Assembly (NCBI GenBank): GCA_031002005.1
Contig: JARYHS010009186.1
Coordinates: 258,135,199-258,199,198 of the forward strand
Length of the DNA stretch: 64,000 nucleotides
Source of the DNA: Vandiemenella viatica
Taxonomy: Eukaryota; Arthropoda; Insecta; Orthoptera; Morabidae
Direction: 5' to 3'
A program made the position numbers and the translations under genes. The notes beneath the pieces are model-generated. The model saw only the letters and a list, made by a program, of their open reading frames with translations, was not told where the DNA came from and did no database searches. Within the stretch, counting starts at the first letter, position 1. Every line of letters starts with the position of its first letter. Below are positions 47,385 through 59,090 of the stretch, in pieces.

Positions 47385-50300
47385 ATTCTTTTATGGTGTT
47401 AGTATTGACTGATCATGTTGACTACTGGGTTGTTATTTTGCCTGGCATTGGTATAAAAAGCTTCAGCCATTTGGCGAAATCTCTCTTTCCGTTTCGGTAC
47501 TCGGCTGCCTCATGGAGTGCATCTGTGGGGAACTGGTTTGGTTGGAGAAGGGCTCTCTTTTAGTTCCATGTTTTGTATGATTTGTAGTTTGTTGATGTAT
47601 CTGTCAGCTGGCAGTGTACTCATTCACTGACTGGAGTCGTTGATGTGTGTGCACCGTATTAATCTCCTATAGAGATTTGTCCTCAGATAGCATGCTAATG
47701 TTAAGCAGGTTATGCCTCTACCATATACATGGACTAGAGGGTCCAACTGAAATGGTCAACAGGAGCCGTATCTGTTAGCTAGTATAATGGTCTGATTGTT
47801 GGCAGAGTTGATATTGATTCTCCACCTTCTTGACCGGGTTTCTGTTATCTGAGGACTTCTTGGAGTCGGCGCCTGGTTGTGAGATAGGCAGTAGCATCCG
47901 TTAGGTTGCATTCATGACGCCATTGTTTGTAGGGATGTCGGCGGTGTACAGAGAAAGCAGTATTGGACCCAGCACCGAACCTTGGGGAACTCCCGCCTAG
48001 ATGTTCCTGATGATAGAGTATATGTTACCCACTTTGATGCTGAACGTGCAGCCGAGGGGGTAAGATTTTAGTAACTTCACATATGTTCCATGGATATGAT
48101 TGTAGAGCTAAAGCAGGAGGCCCATGTGCCAGGACTTGTCAAGCATTACATAGTACAGCTTGTAAGCGTGTGTCGCTGCTTCAGCTACCCTCATCAGCTG
48201 CTCAGTGGTTGAATGGAAATGATGAGATCCCAGCTTGTGTTTGGGGATAATGTTGGTGCCCTCAATGTAGGAGGACAGAAACTTTGCTGATTGCTAGAAG
48301 TAGGTTTATGGGCATATAGTGCTTCCCTTACTGCTCTTATGGATGCCTACTATCATCACACGTTTCCAGTGGAGGGAGTTTAGCTGTTTAGGCATGATGG
48401 TGTTAACAATCGCTGCAAGGTGAGCTGAGACTTCTGGAGGTAGTTGTCAGAGAACAGGGTTGCAAATCTCATTGTGCTCTGGAGCTTTATGTGGGTGAAG
48501 CTCTGACAGACAACTTGCATCCTACCTAAGGAAAAGGTTTCTTCAATCTGATGGTCATCTTCTGCTTGTAGATAAAAACTCAGCTGATGATATTCCACTC
48601 CAGATTACGATCCTGTGACAAAAGTATTTGATTTCTCTCTAGAGGCGATCAAGCAGTGTTTTAGTTGCCGGGTTCCTCCTTAGCTAACAACTCTTCTTCA
48701 ACCCGGTTTTTATGTCGGATGTCTGCTAGGGGATTTGGAGGGGGGAAGTAGTGGATTGGGGGCCAACTGGGGTATCCTGGCATATGCTGACAGAGCTGTT
48801 GCCTCTTTAACCACTGCATGGAAAAATTCGAGGGCAAGTGGGCCAGCCAATTTGTCCTGGAGATGCTCTTGGTAGTGCCTCCAGTTTGTCTTGTTGGCTG
48901 AGAGATCATCCAGGGGCTGCCGAGATCTCTTCCGGTAACCACACATCATGTCGTTTCTATTGACCGTCATCTTAGAGATACTCACCAATCAGTAGTTTTC
49001 CATTGATAATGGCCCGGGGCTGAGAATTCAGCCTTTTCTAACTGCCTGCAAGAGAGAGCAAGTAGCAAGAGAATATCATTAACTTGCTGTTCGTGGTTAC
49101 CATTTCGATGCTGACTGATTCCTTCTGGGAAGTGTTGGTAAGACAAGTTCATATTGTGGAATTTTGCTTTTTATAGACACTGCAACTACCCCGTAGACAG
49201 TGAGCCTGTATCAGCGATAGCAGCCTTAGCCATGGCTGCTTGCAGGAAACTCTCTGACACAAGACACATATCGACATCCTAACCTCATACAAACATTCTG
49301 AATTTAAGCAGCTGGTCATGAATGCTCTTGGAATTGTAAAAATAAAGGATAGTGAATATATCGGAGACTGTCTAGCCATGGTGGTTGTGGTGAGGTAATT
49401 TCGGGGCAGCCAGATCATTAGTTACCCCACTGGTCATTTTCTCCAGCAGCTTGGTCAAATGGCACATCACTTTTAAGGCAGACTCCAGCATGTTGTTTAG
49501 TCTCTCAGATTTCTGCTTTCCCTCAATGGCGAATTCGTTTTTCACCTTTTTTCACTGCTGGGAGGTGAAATGGTGACCTGTAGATATTTGGCACTGGATG
49601 GCGGTCTTGCAATGGATGGAGCTGTGGGTCACCCTGGTTCAGCTGAATGATCTTTACTGCCGTCGCTTTGACGGAATACCCGTCGTCCACTACCATTGGT
49701 GCATGTTGTTTGCCTGTTTCACACTGGGGCCCTAACATTTTCTTCTTCTAGAGCACAGTTTGATAGTCATCTTCACCTTTCATTTAGGGGCAAGGTCATC
49801 CCCCTATGCGGAGAGACTATCCTGCTGTGATGCACTTTTGGATAGTGGTGTCCAATCTGTCCACTTTTCATGCTCAGTCTTCAAACCTTTTTATCAGCTA
49901 GGGCCCTCTTGAAGGCTGGGCAGCCCTTACAGCTGGCCATGTGACCACCTACACAATTGACACATCTCCTACCTTCTGCGAGGTACATTGAATGGAGTCA
50001 TGTTACACATTCCACACTTCATGCAGACGGGAGGCATTTTATAAGTCTTCGGCACGAGACTGGAGTGCAGTCAATTATAACACTGAGATGGTCTAGTTGA
50101 TGTCCAAACCTTCATGGTCTTTACTTTAAGGTGGCAATTCCTATTCACCCCAAAAACAGCCCTGTCTTCTTGGTTGCCCACCAGGAATTAACACATTATT
50201 GTCAGGTCCGTGAAGTTGGGCCACCGTCTGTACAGTAGAAGACATAACAGTTAGTTCCTCCTTTAATTCGACCCAGGCAGTGTTCTTGGGATAACCGTGA

Positions 50301-50830
50301 AGACCACTTTTATTAGGTGAACAGCTCTCATAGGGAATGTATAGAATGGGGCTTTGGTGTCCTGTAACAGCTGCATAGTAGCTGTATCATCTTCTGCAGT
50401 AGTGAAAGAGAATTTTATCTTGCCTGTACCAGAAGTATGGGGCATTAACACTGGATGAAGTGTTTTATAGTTTTCCTCATACTGCACAACAATAGGAGTA
50501 ATGTGAGCTGATGCTGGTTGCAATGGTGCTGGCTTCATTTGCAGGGGTTTGAATTGATTCATTGTTTCAGCGGTATTGGGGTACAAACCAGGCGCTGGTT
50601 TGGAAGATCATCTACGGAACATAAAACCCTTCTCTTTGGCTTAATGAGGCTACTGCTGGTGGATGTATTGAATGGTCCAATGGTGTGCAACACTTCTTGT
50701 AGTATTCAGCTTAGTGAAGCTTGCTGTAGGCTGTCTATGAACTGCATGTGGACAGGTACTTTGGTGGAATGTGGGCTGTCACCCCCTTGTTCACCCAGTC
50801 CAGTGCCTTTTTATCCAAAATGATGTTATT
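47385..50830 (-). mobile_element. Jockey-type LINE, long but decayed
   Basis: Order on the minus strand. ORF1: FTTAEDDTATMQLLQ and FYTFPMRAVHLIKVVF (PRE_C2HC-type domain, 50586-50263), then zinc knuckle CVNCVGGHMASCKGC (about 49970-49900). ORF2: endonuclease remains at 49.7-49.0 kb (not individually clear); a linker at 48.9-48.7 kb; reverse transcriptase block AGVPQGSVLGPILLSLYTADIP at about 47995-47930, diagnostic of Jockey-type LINEs. The tail runs to about 47390. Frames are broken throughout. It lies in the B3-B4 intron, sense to the host gene. Confidence 0.65.
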
Positions 50831-52220
50831 ATTATTATTTTCCTGCTTATTGCATTAAACCTCATTGAAGTCATTAGATAGAGGGATTCAGCCATGGCTT
50901 TTTGAAGGAACTATCCTGGCATTCAACTGAAGTGACTTCGGGAAACCAAGGAAAACCAAACTATGGATAGTTGGACAGGATACAAAACCACATCCTACCA
51001 AATGCGAGACCTATGCTAATGGTCGTATAACATGAGTGCTGCTCATTTCTTAAGTATTTAGCGATTTCTGCAGCAAGTGGAGAGACATATCTCTTGGCTG
51101 CGTGGCGTTCATCGTGACCATGGTAAGGTGAGTTGCCATAACAGTATTACAATTGGACGAGGAGTTGTCAGCAAGAAAGTCCAGAATCAGAAGGCAGGTC
51201 ATCGATTCAGTCCGGTAAATGAAAGCGTGGAGAACCGAAGCTCTGTAGTGCAACAAGCGCCATCCGCTTCGGCAATGATCCACCGAGGTGATGTGCAGGG
51301 CCTAGCAGGATTGTCCTGGTCCATAGTTGTGATCATTAGGTTACCAGGACCAGATGTAGTATAACAGATTACTTAAAGAAAAGAATAAGAATAATAATTA
51401 CTCTGAGAGAGAAATTAGTAGCTATGGTAACGTTTAGAAAGAAGATAACAATAAAATCGGGAGAGCGTGAGAAAAGTTCGTGTGTTCACTTTGAGTTCTA
51501 AAAGCAAAGGACCTGTATATCTTTGGATATTTAATTATTAGATAATGTGTTGCTAAATGGAATCAAGTCAAAGAAGTTTTACTATTTATTTCAAATATGG
51601 AAGACGAAACTAATAAGCATTAAGCTGAAAGTTCATTCCAAATGACTTTAAAACGATTTGGTGCTCATGCCGACAGTTGAATCATTTCAAATCCTTAAAA
51701 ATACAACCAAAAATCATATTAAAAAACAACAAGACAAAAATAAAACATGACACAGAGACAACTCAAATCTCACTTTCAGGTGATTACAATGTTGCAATTA
51801 CTTTTTGTGTGTGCTGGGCGAAGACAATAAAAACCAGAAAATAGTGTAATTAAAAATTGGACAGGTGGAGCATGCTTGGAAGAAAAGTAATAAGCTACAA
51901 TCGATCTGTGGCACTAGGATGATCTGGTGGGTTAGAAACCCTACATTGAAACTACTTCCATTGTTACTGGTGTGCCTGAGAGTTACTGAAAAAGCTGAAA
52001 GTATATTTAGTGAAACATAGTAGAGAATATGTTTAAGCGTCAATGAAGAAAGGCTCAAGTTATTGAATCAATCAGGATAGGTGTTCAAGTATCGTAATTA
52101 CGACTTGCTATAGAAATGGTCTGAGGGTCACAGATAGAGATAGAGCAATCTTATGTCTCTCATTACTATAAGCCCAGTAAGCAGTAACAAAAAGTATAAT
52201 TCTTCAAAAAAGTGGAGGAG
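50831..52220. other. Intron; may include Jockey 5' untranslated region
   Basis: The GC-richer part at 51050-51360 has no recognised domain and could be the 5' region of the Jockey-type element. The rest is AT-rich. Confidence 0.3.
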
Positions 52221-52224
52221 AAGG

Positions 52225-53165
52225 TTCAAATATGGGCTACCACTTTTATTTTGATCCTTGTGATTTTCCTGGTCATTCAATATGGATAATTTTGATGTCA
52301 CTTGCTTCTATAAATAATCATGAAGATGATATAAGGGTTAAAAATATCAATAACCAGTTTTAATTTTCCAAAATTAAAGGATTAAAAAAAAAAAATGTAA
52401 AATGACTGATTTTCAGGAGGTGGTAGAAATATGGGCTACTTGTATAAAAAGGGAAATTTATCTCCTAATAAATTAAAGAACACAAAATTGTGTTAAAATT
52501 TTTTATTAACTTGACATTTTACAATCTCCTCATTCCCTTTTTTTATTTTTTTTACTTGCAAAAGTTACTGATATATTTCATTTTACATTCCAGTATTTTT
52601 AGTCTGTGCCCAACCTACACACTTGTAGAACTGAATCCACACTTCGAATATGACATCATCTGAAAAGAGTTCATCACTGAATTTTCATGCTGCATTGTCG
52701 TCACCATGTTTATCCCCAGAGAAATCATCCTTGTCATCATCTTCAATGTCGTCATCAGTAGGAGGGACCCCATGGTCTTCTTCCGAGTCAAACTCTTTGC
52801 TGAGCTTACCTAATGGGTTTTTTGGTTTGGCTTGGCAATTTTGAATTATTTTTCTTTGCTGAGGCAACTGATTACACTTCACAATCATCTGACAATTGTT
52901 CAAGGCAATACACTTCACACTTTACTTAAATAATTCGCTGTAAGGAGATCCAGTTATGATGCAAGTCTTGGCGCACTTGCGTCCAGAATTGCTTTTTCTT
53001 TGCAATGGTAGGGATCGAAGGTACATCAAATGGGTTAACCCGTTTGGACGTTGAAGTTTGAGCAGTTGGTCGTCGCTTCAGGGTGCTGAAATCTTCGCAG
53101 TTTAAAGTCAAGAGCTAGCCTCTTATTGGACCACCAATGGTAGCCCATTTTTAGACCATGCGGTA
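52225..53165 (-). mobile_element. Unassigned DNA element with ATGGGCTACCA terminal repeats
   Basis: GGTTCAAATATGGGCTACCA near 52228 is matched, inverted, by TGGTAGCCCATTTTTAGACC near 53139-53159. A related word (AATATGGGCTAC) also occurs at 52430. Between them on the minus strand is a decayed frame beginning MAAETINLKYRMV and continuing NCEDFSTLKRRPTAQTSTS, then an acidic part DSEEDHG...DDDIEDDDKDDF. No DDE motif is recognised. A piggyBac- or pogo-type origin is possible but not shown. Confidence 0.35.
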
Positions 53166-53600
53166 CTTCAAGTTGATGGTCTCGGCAGCCATTACAAAAC
53201 AAACAAATCAAACAGGAAAGGTATCCTGCATGAAGCTCAGGTCATGTACTTTGAGATAAGTTGGAATCTATTTACTTTATTGACTAAGTAAGAAAGAGAT
53301 AAATTAATGTTTACATACCTTGAAAAGATTTGATTTTTTCAAAAGCACGTTTTCCGATAAAACAATTTGCGCCAACACACGTGTCACGGAGCAAGTTCAT
53401 TTGCTCACTACTCTTCCCCCCACCACTTAATGTTCCTTTTGGTGCCACTCTCGTGCCTGAGCACAAAACCTTTTCCCCATTTTCAGCAAGTAGCCCGTAA
53501 TTAGACTTGTATTTGGACCTTCTCCTCTAATAAGACTGCAGTCATTCAAACCATAGTTAGAGGCCCTACCGCCTGAGTTACTTGTTACGTAGTGACTCAC
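53166..53600. other. Intron between B3 and B4, no gene
   Basis: No coding or repeat recognised beyond the exon. Confidence 0.35.
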
Positions 53601-53775
53601 CGGTTCTGCTTCTTGCTGCCAGCACTTCAGAGCTCCGGTGACATCGCCATCATCATCGTCTGCCTCCTTGCAGGTCACCCTTGTCACTGCGCACACCTTG
53701 TCATTGTCTTCGTGGCGGAAGCTCCCGTAACCGAAGCCATACATTTCACACAAAATGCTCCTGTCCTGTAGCACG
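53601..53775 (-). CDS. Serine-protease-homologue module B, exon 3 (Cys136 to Cys182 region)
   Basis: The exon encodes 58 codons after one base that completes a split Thr codon. The acceptor is GATGTGCAG and the donor CCG/GTGAGT, phase 0. SILCEMYGFGYGS corresponds to the strand around Cys136 and the conserved '.GWG' turn of S1 proteases. Later cysteines (VTC and LKCW) fit Cys168 and Cys182; one further Cys (KVCAV) is extra. An acidic stretch (EADDDDGDV) sits where S1 domains have a surface loop. Intron sequence upstream, 53785-54130, is clearly homologous to 20690-21015 beside exon C3, which supports duplication of a whole genomic block rather than of coding sequence alone. Confidence 0.86.
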
Positions 53776-54126
53776 CTGCACATCACAACCGTACATTAAC
53801 CATAAGTTGCAAAAAATACATTAGATTCCTGTTTTTGTTACTTTAAATTTCTTGGCGATTACTAAGTAATTTGTTCTGAAATAGCGGATTTGGATTGAAG
53901 CATCACCATCATATTGTATAAGACAGAATTGCAAGCATTCAGCAACTTTGGATGGTTAACTCCTGTCAAATTTTGTTTCTCACTGTCATTTGATTGACTT
54001 AGTTGTATCAACTGTCTAGCTAGTTGCAACACTCCATATGGAATAAACCAAACAAATATTTTAATGATCAAATACCCACACGACAAAATGTGGCAGCTGG
54101 CTGTTTCACTACAATAATATTCCATC

Positions 54127-54700
54127 ACTGAACTAAAGCCTACCCCAGTTCCCAGGATTGCACAAGTATCCAAAGTGAAGTAGTTGTGAACAAGGAGAGG
54201 TCAAAAGTAAAATGGGATGATGCTCCTCCACTATAGGCCAAGCACCACTAGCCCAGAAAAAGCATCCAGAAAACATCACAGGAACAATTTGCGTCACCTG
54301 AAAAGGCAAAAATGGAGTTGTGGAAAACCAAGTCTCCAACATCTCGGGATCACTGACAGTCGGGGAACGGTTGCCACCTGGTCAAACAGAGGATTGGAAC
54401 TTCTGGAGTTTCTTAAACTGATTACGGACATGAGTGGGCAGGCCCAAGAAAAATCTAGTAAAATGGGGTTATACTGACACTACCAACATTAAGTGTGAAT
54501 GTGGTGAGAACTAAACAATAAGAAATATGCTTCAGTGCACCATGTGACCATCTTCAGACAACGAAAATGTTCTGTTTCGAGCAACTCTGAATGCACTTTA
54601 TGTTGCATACTACCGGGTGATATGGGTTTACATAGATAATTTGTCCTGTTTTAGCTGTGTATTTGATGTTTCTTACTCAAGAAGAATAATGATGACTGAA
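54127..54700 (+). mobile_element. LINE 3' fragment with 6-bp target duplication (ACTGAA)
   Basis: The module B intron carries 562 bp (54133-54694) that is absent from the homologous intron of module C. The insert is flanked by ACTGAA at 54127-54132 and 54695-54700; module C has a single ACTGAA at 21010-21015 in the same context. Inside, the plus strand encodes WGYTDTTNIKCECGEN and then MLQCTMCPS, the Cys-rich C-terminal pattern (W......C.CG...T..H.L..C) of LINE proteins. It is a dead 5'-truncated insertion, younger than the B/C duplication. Confidence 0.65.
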
Positions 54701-55085
54701 GTGCTTAACAGTAATGAAGAAATTGAAATTCCTTCAGAAAATTATGTACAAACTTTACAGACTGTTAGCATAACTAACATTAGCATATTAGAATGAATAG
54801 TGTGACTGTTTAACTTTTATTAAAATCAATTAAATGTTGTAAATGAATGCAGTTTTTCTTGGCGTTGTTTGTTTACGAATGTTTTTCGGCAAACAAACTG
54901 AGTAATATTACTTGGTCTGTTTCCCGACAATCATTCATACACAGTTAAATGTTGTTTAAAATAAATTAATTTGTACTAATATGTTAAAACAGCTTGAGAA
55001 GTATGTGTTAACTTTAGTTGTATCTAATTGTGCTGGAAAATATGCACCAGTAGCAACTTTCATATACACCTCTTTCCTCATTTTC
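54701..55085. other. Intron homologous to module C flank, no gene
   Basis: 54725-54840 aligns with 21040-21150 (shared ACTTTACAGACTGTTAGCATAA-like words, split by mismatches). Confidence 0.5.
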
Positions 55086-56706
55086 AAACCTAGTGCAACA
55101 TTATGGCAGGTAATACATGATTTAGGATATCTTTGTAGGTATTTAACTAAGGAGAATGGGAGATGTGGGCAGTAGTATTGATAGAAATACCAATTATAGT
55201 ATAGAGAGTGACCTGAGGAAGGTGGTGAAGGAGGCGCAGCAAATCAGGATTTAACTCATGCAGGTCTTTAAGTTTCCATGATCGGCTACAGTTGAAACAG
55301 CATATGAGGCAGACAACTAAACTCGGAGACCTCGCTGCTACTTTGAGTTATTAGCCAAAGCTGTAAGATAGTCCACTTACAGTTATGATGGGGTCAGAAC
55401 TGTGAACTTTTTAAATCCGGGGCTGCTGGTGAGGGGATAGAGACAGATGAGGAATACTGACTGTAGATCCAAGAAGGGAAAAATGACAAATGCTAAAGAA
55501 GTAGCTGAAGCTGCTGAAACAATAACAGACAGGGACAGGGCTGGGAATGCAGAGGTTAGTACTGAAAATATCACAAATTCAGTAATAATAATAATACTAG
55601 AATTTACAAACTTAATAGAGATACACAAACCACAAGAAGCTTCGTTAAAAAAAGAAGTAGTAAACATTGAGATTTTTCCCATTAGTTACAGAGTGTACTG
55701 CAGAGATAGAGGAGTGGCTGGTGGAGGGGCAAAGAGTACTGTGGTATTTATTGATCATGACAATGAGCAAGTTTTAAAGATGTTGAAAAACTTAAAAGGC
55801 AGAGTATAATTTACCAACTTAGGAGCTTTTCTGGGATGTAAACTTCCAGGATGCTCACCATACTAGAAAAATGGATAATGAAGATAAGGCTCTTGGAGAG
55901 ACAATCAATTTATATTTAGAGGTGAGCATAATCTGGACATTATTGGTGAGGATTTAAATTTACTAGGTGTAAACTCGGTAGGAAATAAGATTGGTAACAC
56001 AAGGGAACAGAGATTTTCAAATACCTTAGAAAGGAAAGGAGGCTTTACACATGTGGTAGATGAGAATATTAGGCGACCAAACGTGTTGGATATCTTCCTA
56101 ATAAAGCCTGATGATAATTTTGTGAGCTGTGAAGTAACTGAAGGAAAAAGTGATCATGATAAAGTTCTGATGGATATTAGAGAATTCAGTAAGCCAATGG
56201 CCAAAATTGAAGGAAGAAATAAGCACAATTATAAAAAATCACAAATTTCAGAACTGAGTTGATATTTCGGGGAAAGGTTCAGCAAATAAAATAAAGGCAC
56301 AAGTAGAGTGGAGCCAAGTCGGAGTGGGAAGAGTTCATGGAGAAAATAACAGAGGATGAAGAATTATTTATTCCAAAACAAAAAATTACTTACTAAATTA
56401 GAGAGGTTAGGAGGTTAAAGAGATTGGTGAAAAGAACAAAACAGATATAAGAGAAAGTAATTAATAGTAGCAAAGAGGGAAAATTAAGATTGGTTTATGA
56501 AGAATATTACTGGTGCAAGGGGACCACTAGACGATGCATATAGAAATTTCTATGGCTAAGTTAGAAAACTGAGGGGAGGGGAAGGTATTCAGACAATTAT
56601 AAATAAGGATGGAGCAGAAGTTACTGAGGAGTTGAAAAAATGGCAGAGATATTGAGTGATTGGTTTAATGAGACTATAAGGGACAGATACCCTGTCATTA
56701 TAGGGT
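55086..56706 (+). mobile_element. Second copy of esterase-type CR1/L2 LINE
   Basis: The copy matches the element at 36950-39865 from the shared words AAACCTAGTGCAACA (55086 against 37159) and GTGACCTGAGGAAGGTGGTGAAGGAG (in two shorter identical parts). The endonuclease tail is readable: NVLDIFLIKPDDNFVSCEV and EGKSDHDKVLMDIREF (56053-56262). It stops at about 56706 before the reverse transcriptase. It is decayed and lies in the B2-B3 intron. Confidence 0.6.
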
Positions 56707-57008
56707 TTGTGTAAACACTGTACTTTGATAGGTACTGTTGTTTAACCTTTCATGGCTAGTCAGATTAGTTCACATAGGCATGCTGTCCGTTCTCGACTTT
56801 CCTCCCAAATAAACTGTAAACCTGTATACTGTAACAAAATAGATTTTTCAAAGTATTGTTACAGATGAAATTCAGTGTGAATGAGAATACCTGTATTCAC
56901 TAAAAAAAACACCTAATTCTTTGATTGAAAAATGTGTGCTATCTACTATTAGTAAAAGCAGAAGAATAACAAAACCTTGCACAGTTTAGGGTGCAAGTCA
57001 AGACTTAC

Positions 57009-57186
57009 GTGGTCTCGATGGGCAGCAGTGCCCAACTGACGGTGGGTGTCATCTCGAAGCCGTCTCTGATGATGACTAGCATGAGTCCATCTGGGTGCAT
57101 CAGGTAGTCGGAGACTTTCGAAATCTGAGTGTCGTCATCTATGTCTGAGTCATCCCGGCATTGCACGTTGCCCGCACAGACAAACG
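57009..57186 (-). CDS. Serine-protease-homologue module B, exon 2 (Asp102 region, Asp replaced)
   Basis: The exon has 58 full codons with split codons at both ends (phase 1 in, phase 2 out; acceptor GATGCAG, donor AC/GTAAGT). SFVCAGNVQC corresponds to the S1 strand usually written like 'V.AG'. HPDGLMLVIIRDG matches the family block HP.Y..DIALLKL, with the catalytic Asp replaced by Met or Leu depending on alignment. PTVSWALLP matches the 'P.V.PICLP' strand. Two cysteines (VCAGNVQC) are specific to this module; module C has Tyr at both places. The acidic run DDSDIDDD is unusual. The intron just downstream shares obvious similarity with that beside exon C2. Confidence 0.86.
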
Positions 57187-58190
57187 CTGCATCAAAAATA
57201 CATTTACAATTTGTTGCGAATTGTAATACTTTTAAGCAATTTTAAATGAAAAGAGTGTACTTCTTTCCCAGAAGCCACATAGTATGACAATCACGTTAGA
57301 ATGAGACTCTAAATCCAACTGGGAGCTACCCTCTATATTAAACACACACCTGCCTCTGTTAATAGACCAACTGAAACACAGCATGTTTCTATACTCATCT
57401 CTCTCCCTTAGCTGGAGAGGGTCACTTTTAATCAAACTAGATTAGAATAAGTCACTTACTATCAAGAAAAAGTCACATTTTGAGCTCGCAGCAGACCACT
57501 GAAATTATCATCTTCCTATTTTATTCTGTTTTGAGGAAAGTATTTGAAACTGGACACTATATTTATCACTTAGTTAACAATCCAGTTCACAGTTACGTAT
57601 TGTCTGTAACAAACCATTACAACAAATTTCACATGCTACAGTCTAACCGGAACCACTTAAGTTCTTTGCATTTTGTCAAATCAGGCAGTGGGAATATTTT
57701 GGTGGAAAAATTGTCATGTTACTGTTATTTTCATCAATAATATTTATCCTAAATGTTCATCCAGTGACAATATTTATATAAATTGAGAAGATGTTTCTAC
57801 TGGAGTGTATGTGCAAAGAAGGCTAGGTCACAATCTGCATTTCAATTCTAAACTAGTGCTAAGGAATGCACTCCATGGCTACGGTACTCCCACTAAATTA
57901 GCCATTCTATTTTCACAATGCACTGTTATGGACGACATCGCTGATGGAAGTGGTAACCTTCAGCACCATGTTTCACGACTGGTTTTCTGTCTAAATTTAG
58001 CACCTATCAATTATAGCAGATGCTTTTGGTGCTTAATTATCCTTTTTAAAATTTTTTGCTTTTCGACACCAACTGTTATATAGTTTTATTTTATTTTAAT
58101 AATTAATTTCTATGGAGCATATGATTCACTGGCAATTCTTCAACCCATCTAGTTACCTCCTTCGTACTATTGTTTTATTATTACCTTAAA
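57187..58190. other. Intron between B1 and B2, no gene
   Basis: Open stretches on the plus strand at 57480-57740 and 57805-58083 are of low complexity and not conserved in known domains as far as I can tell. Confidence 0.35.
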
Positions 58191-58194
58191 TAGT

Positions 58195-58444
58195 TTGAGT
58201 GTTAAAATTTGCCCAAATCTATTTTTTCAGTTTTAATTACCTTCAGTGTTTGTAGTAAATTATTTATCGCCACAAATGGTAATTTATTTAAACCCCTGCC
58301 ACCCATGCCCACAAAATCAAAATTTCCCACTCTCTGATGCATGAAATCGAGTGCTAACTTGTGCCAATTATCATTTATTCCATTCCGTGTGCATTTCTTG
58401 GAATTTAATTTGCAATTGGTATACTGGTTGCAACATAGTGGCAC
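58195..58444 (-). mobile_element. CR1-like LINE C-terminal fragment
   Basis: The minus strand reads HKLALDFMHQRVGNFDFVGMG and then LNKLPFVAINN, matching the C-terminal CR1 domain at 31.9-32.3 kb. Only about 80 codons remain. Confidence 0.55.
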
Positions 58445-58927
58445 AGTAGAAACACCTACATTATTTATATAAAATTTATTGCTGGAAATGTAATTTAAAG
58501 GATAAATATTAAGGTTGGAAATAATAGTTATGCAGCCATTATTCCTCCAATGGAAGTGATGTCATGTAAAGAACTAATTGGTGACAATACAAACACGAGT
58601 GGAATATCTTCAAAATGTAAAAAGCATATATTGAAACAGCTCAGTCTTATTCTATCGCCAGTCAGAAAAAAACGATAGGAATGTCTGCCATTCCAACAAT
58701 TTTGGGTCTAGATCTGGTAGAACCATTCCCAAATTTTGGTCTAAATATGCACATTACATTGAGTGTTAACACTGGCCTTGAAACACTGCATAAAGACTCT
58801 GGCTTACTAACACAGATTTTTTTGATAGTAGAAAAAGTATTTTCAATTGTACCGATCAAGGAAGGGCCCCACCCGACATTTTCAGAAACTAACTATACAA
58901 TAGGCTTGGTTTGTCTCTGGTACTGAC
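58445..58927. other. Intron next to B1, no gene
   Basis: 58660-58930 is open on both strands without a recognised domain; I do not call it. Confidence 0.35.
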
Positions 58928-59090
58928 AGGGGTCTTTGCGGCTGTCAGGTGGCCTGCAGGGGCTGGCAGAGCTCAGCGCGGCAGTTGGAGACAGCAGGCT
59001 ACACGTGCATACCACGTGGGTGAGCAACATGCACACCGACGTCACAACGCCCCTGGGCACCACAGTCGCCTCTTTGTGGTAAGATGGTTC
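58928..59090 (-). CDS. Serine-protease-homologue module B, exon 1 (His57 region, His replaced)
   Basis: This exon encodes 54 residues plus one base, starting EPSYHKEATVV. It corresponds to the N-terminal half-barrel of an S1 protease. The segment CTCSLLSPTAALSSASPC aligns with the family pattern C.GSLLSP..ALTAAHC, so Cys42 and Cys58 are kept but His57 is Pro. The acceptor is CTGTTGCAG and the donor T/GTCAGT, phase 1; this donor is the one that keeps the next exon in frame. The usual IVGG activation sequence is absent: the module starts almost directly at the first strand after the previous module's helix. An extra Cys precedes the Cys42 region (VCML). Very similar exons lie at 32490-32655 and 2705-2867. 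Confidence 0.86.

Noticed and set aside
58681..58926. Open frame of 81 codons next to exon B1 as a small gene
   Set aside because: Open on both strands, no recognised domain, no splice or start context, and it overlaps the host exon's donor region.
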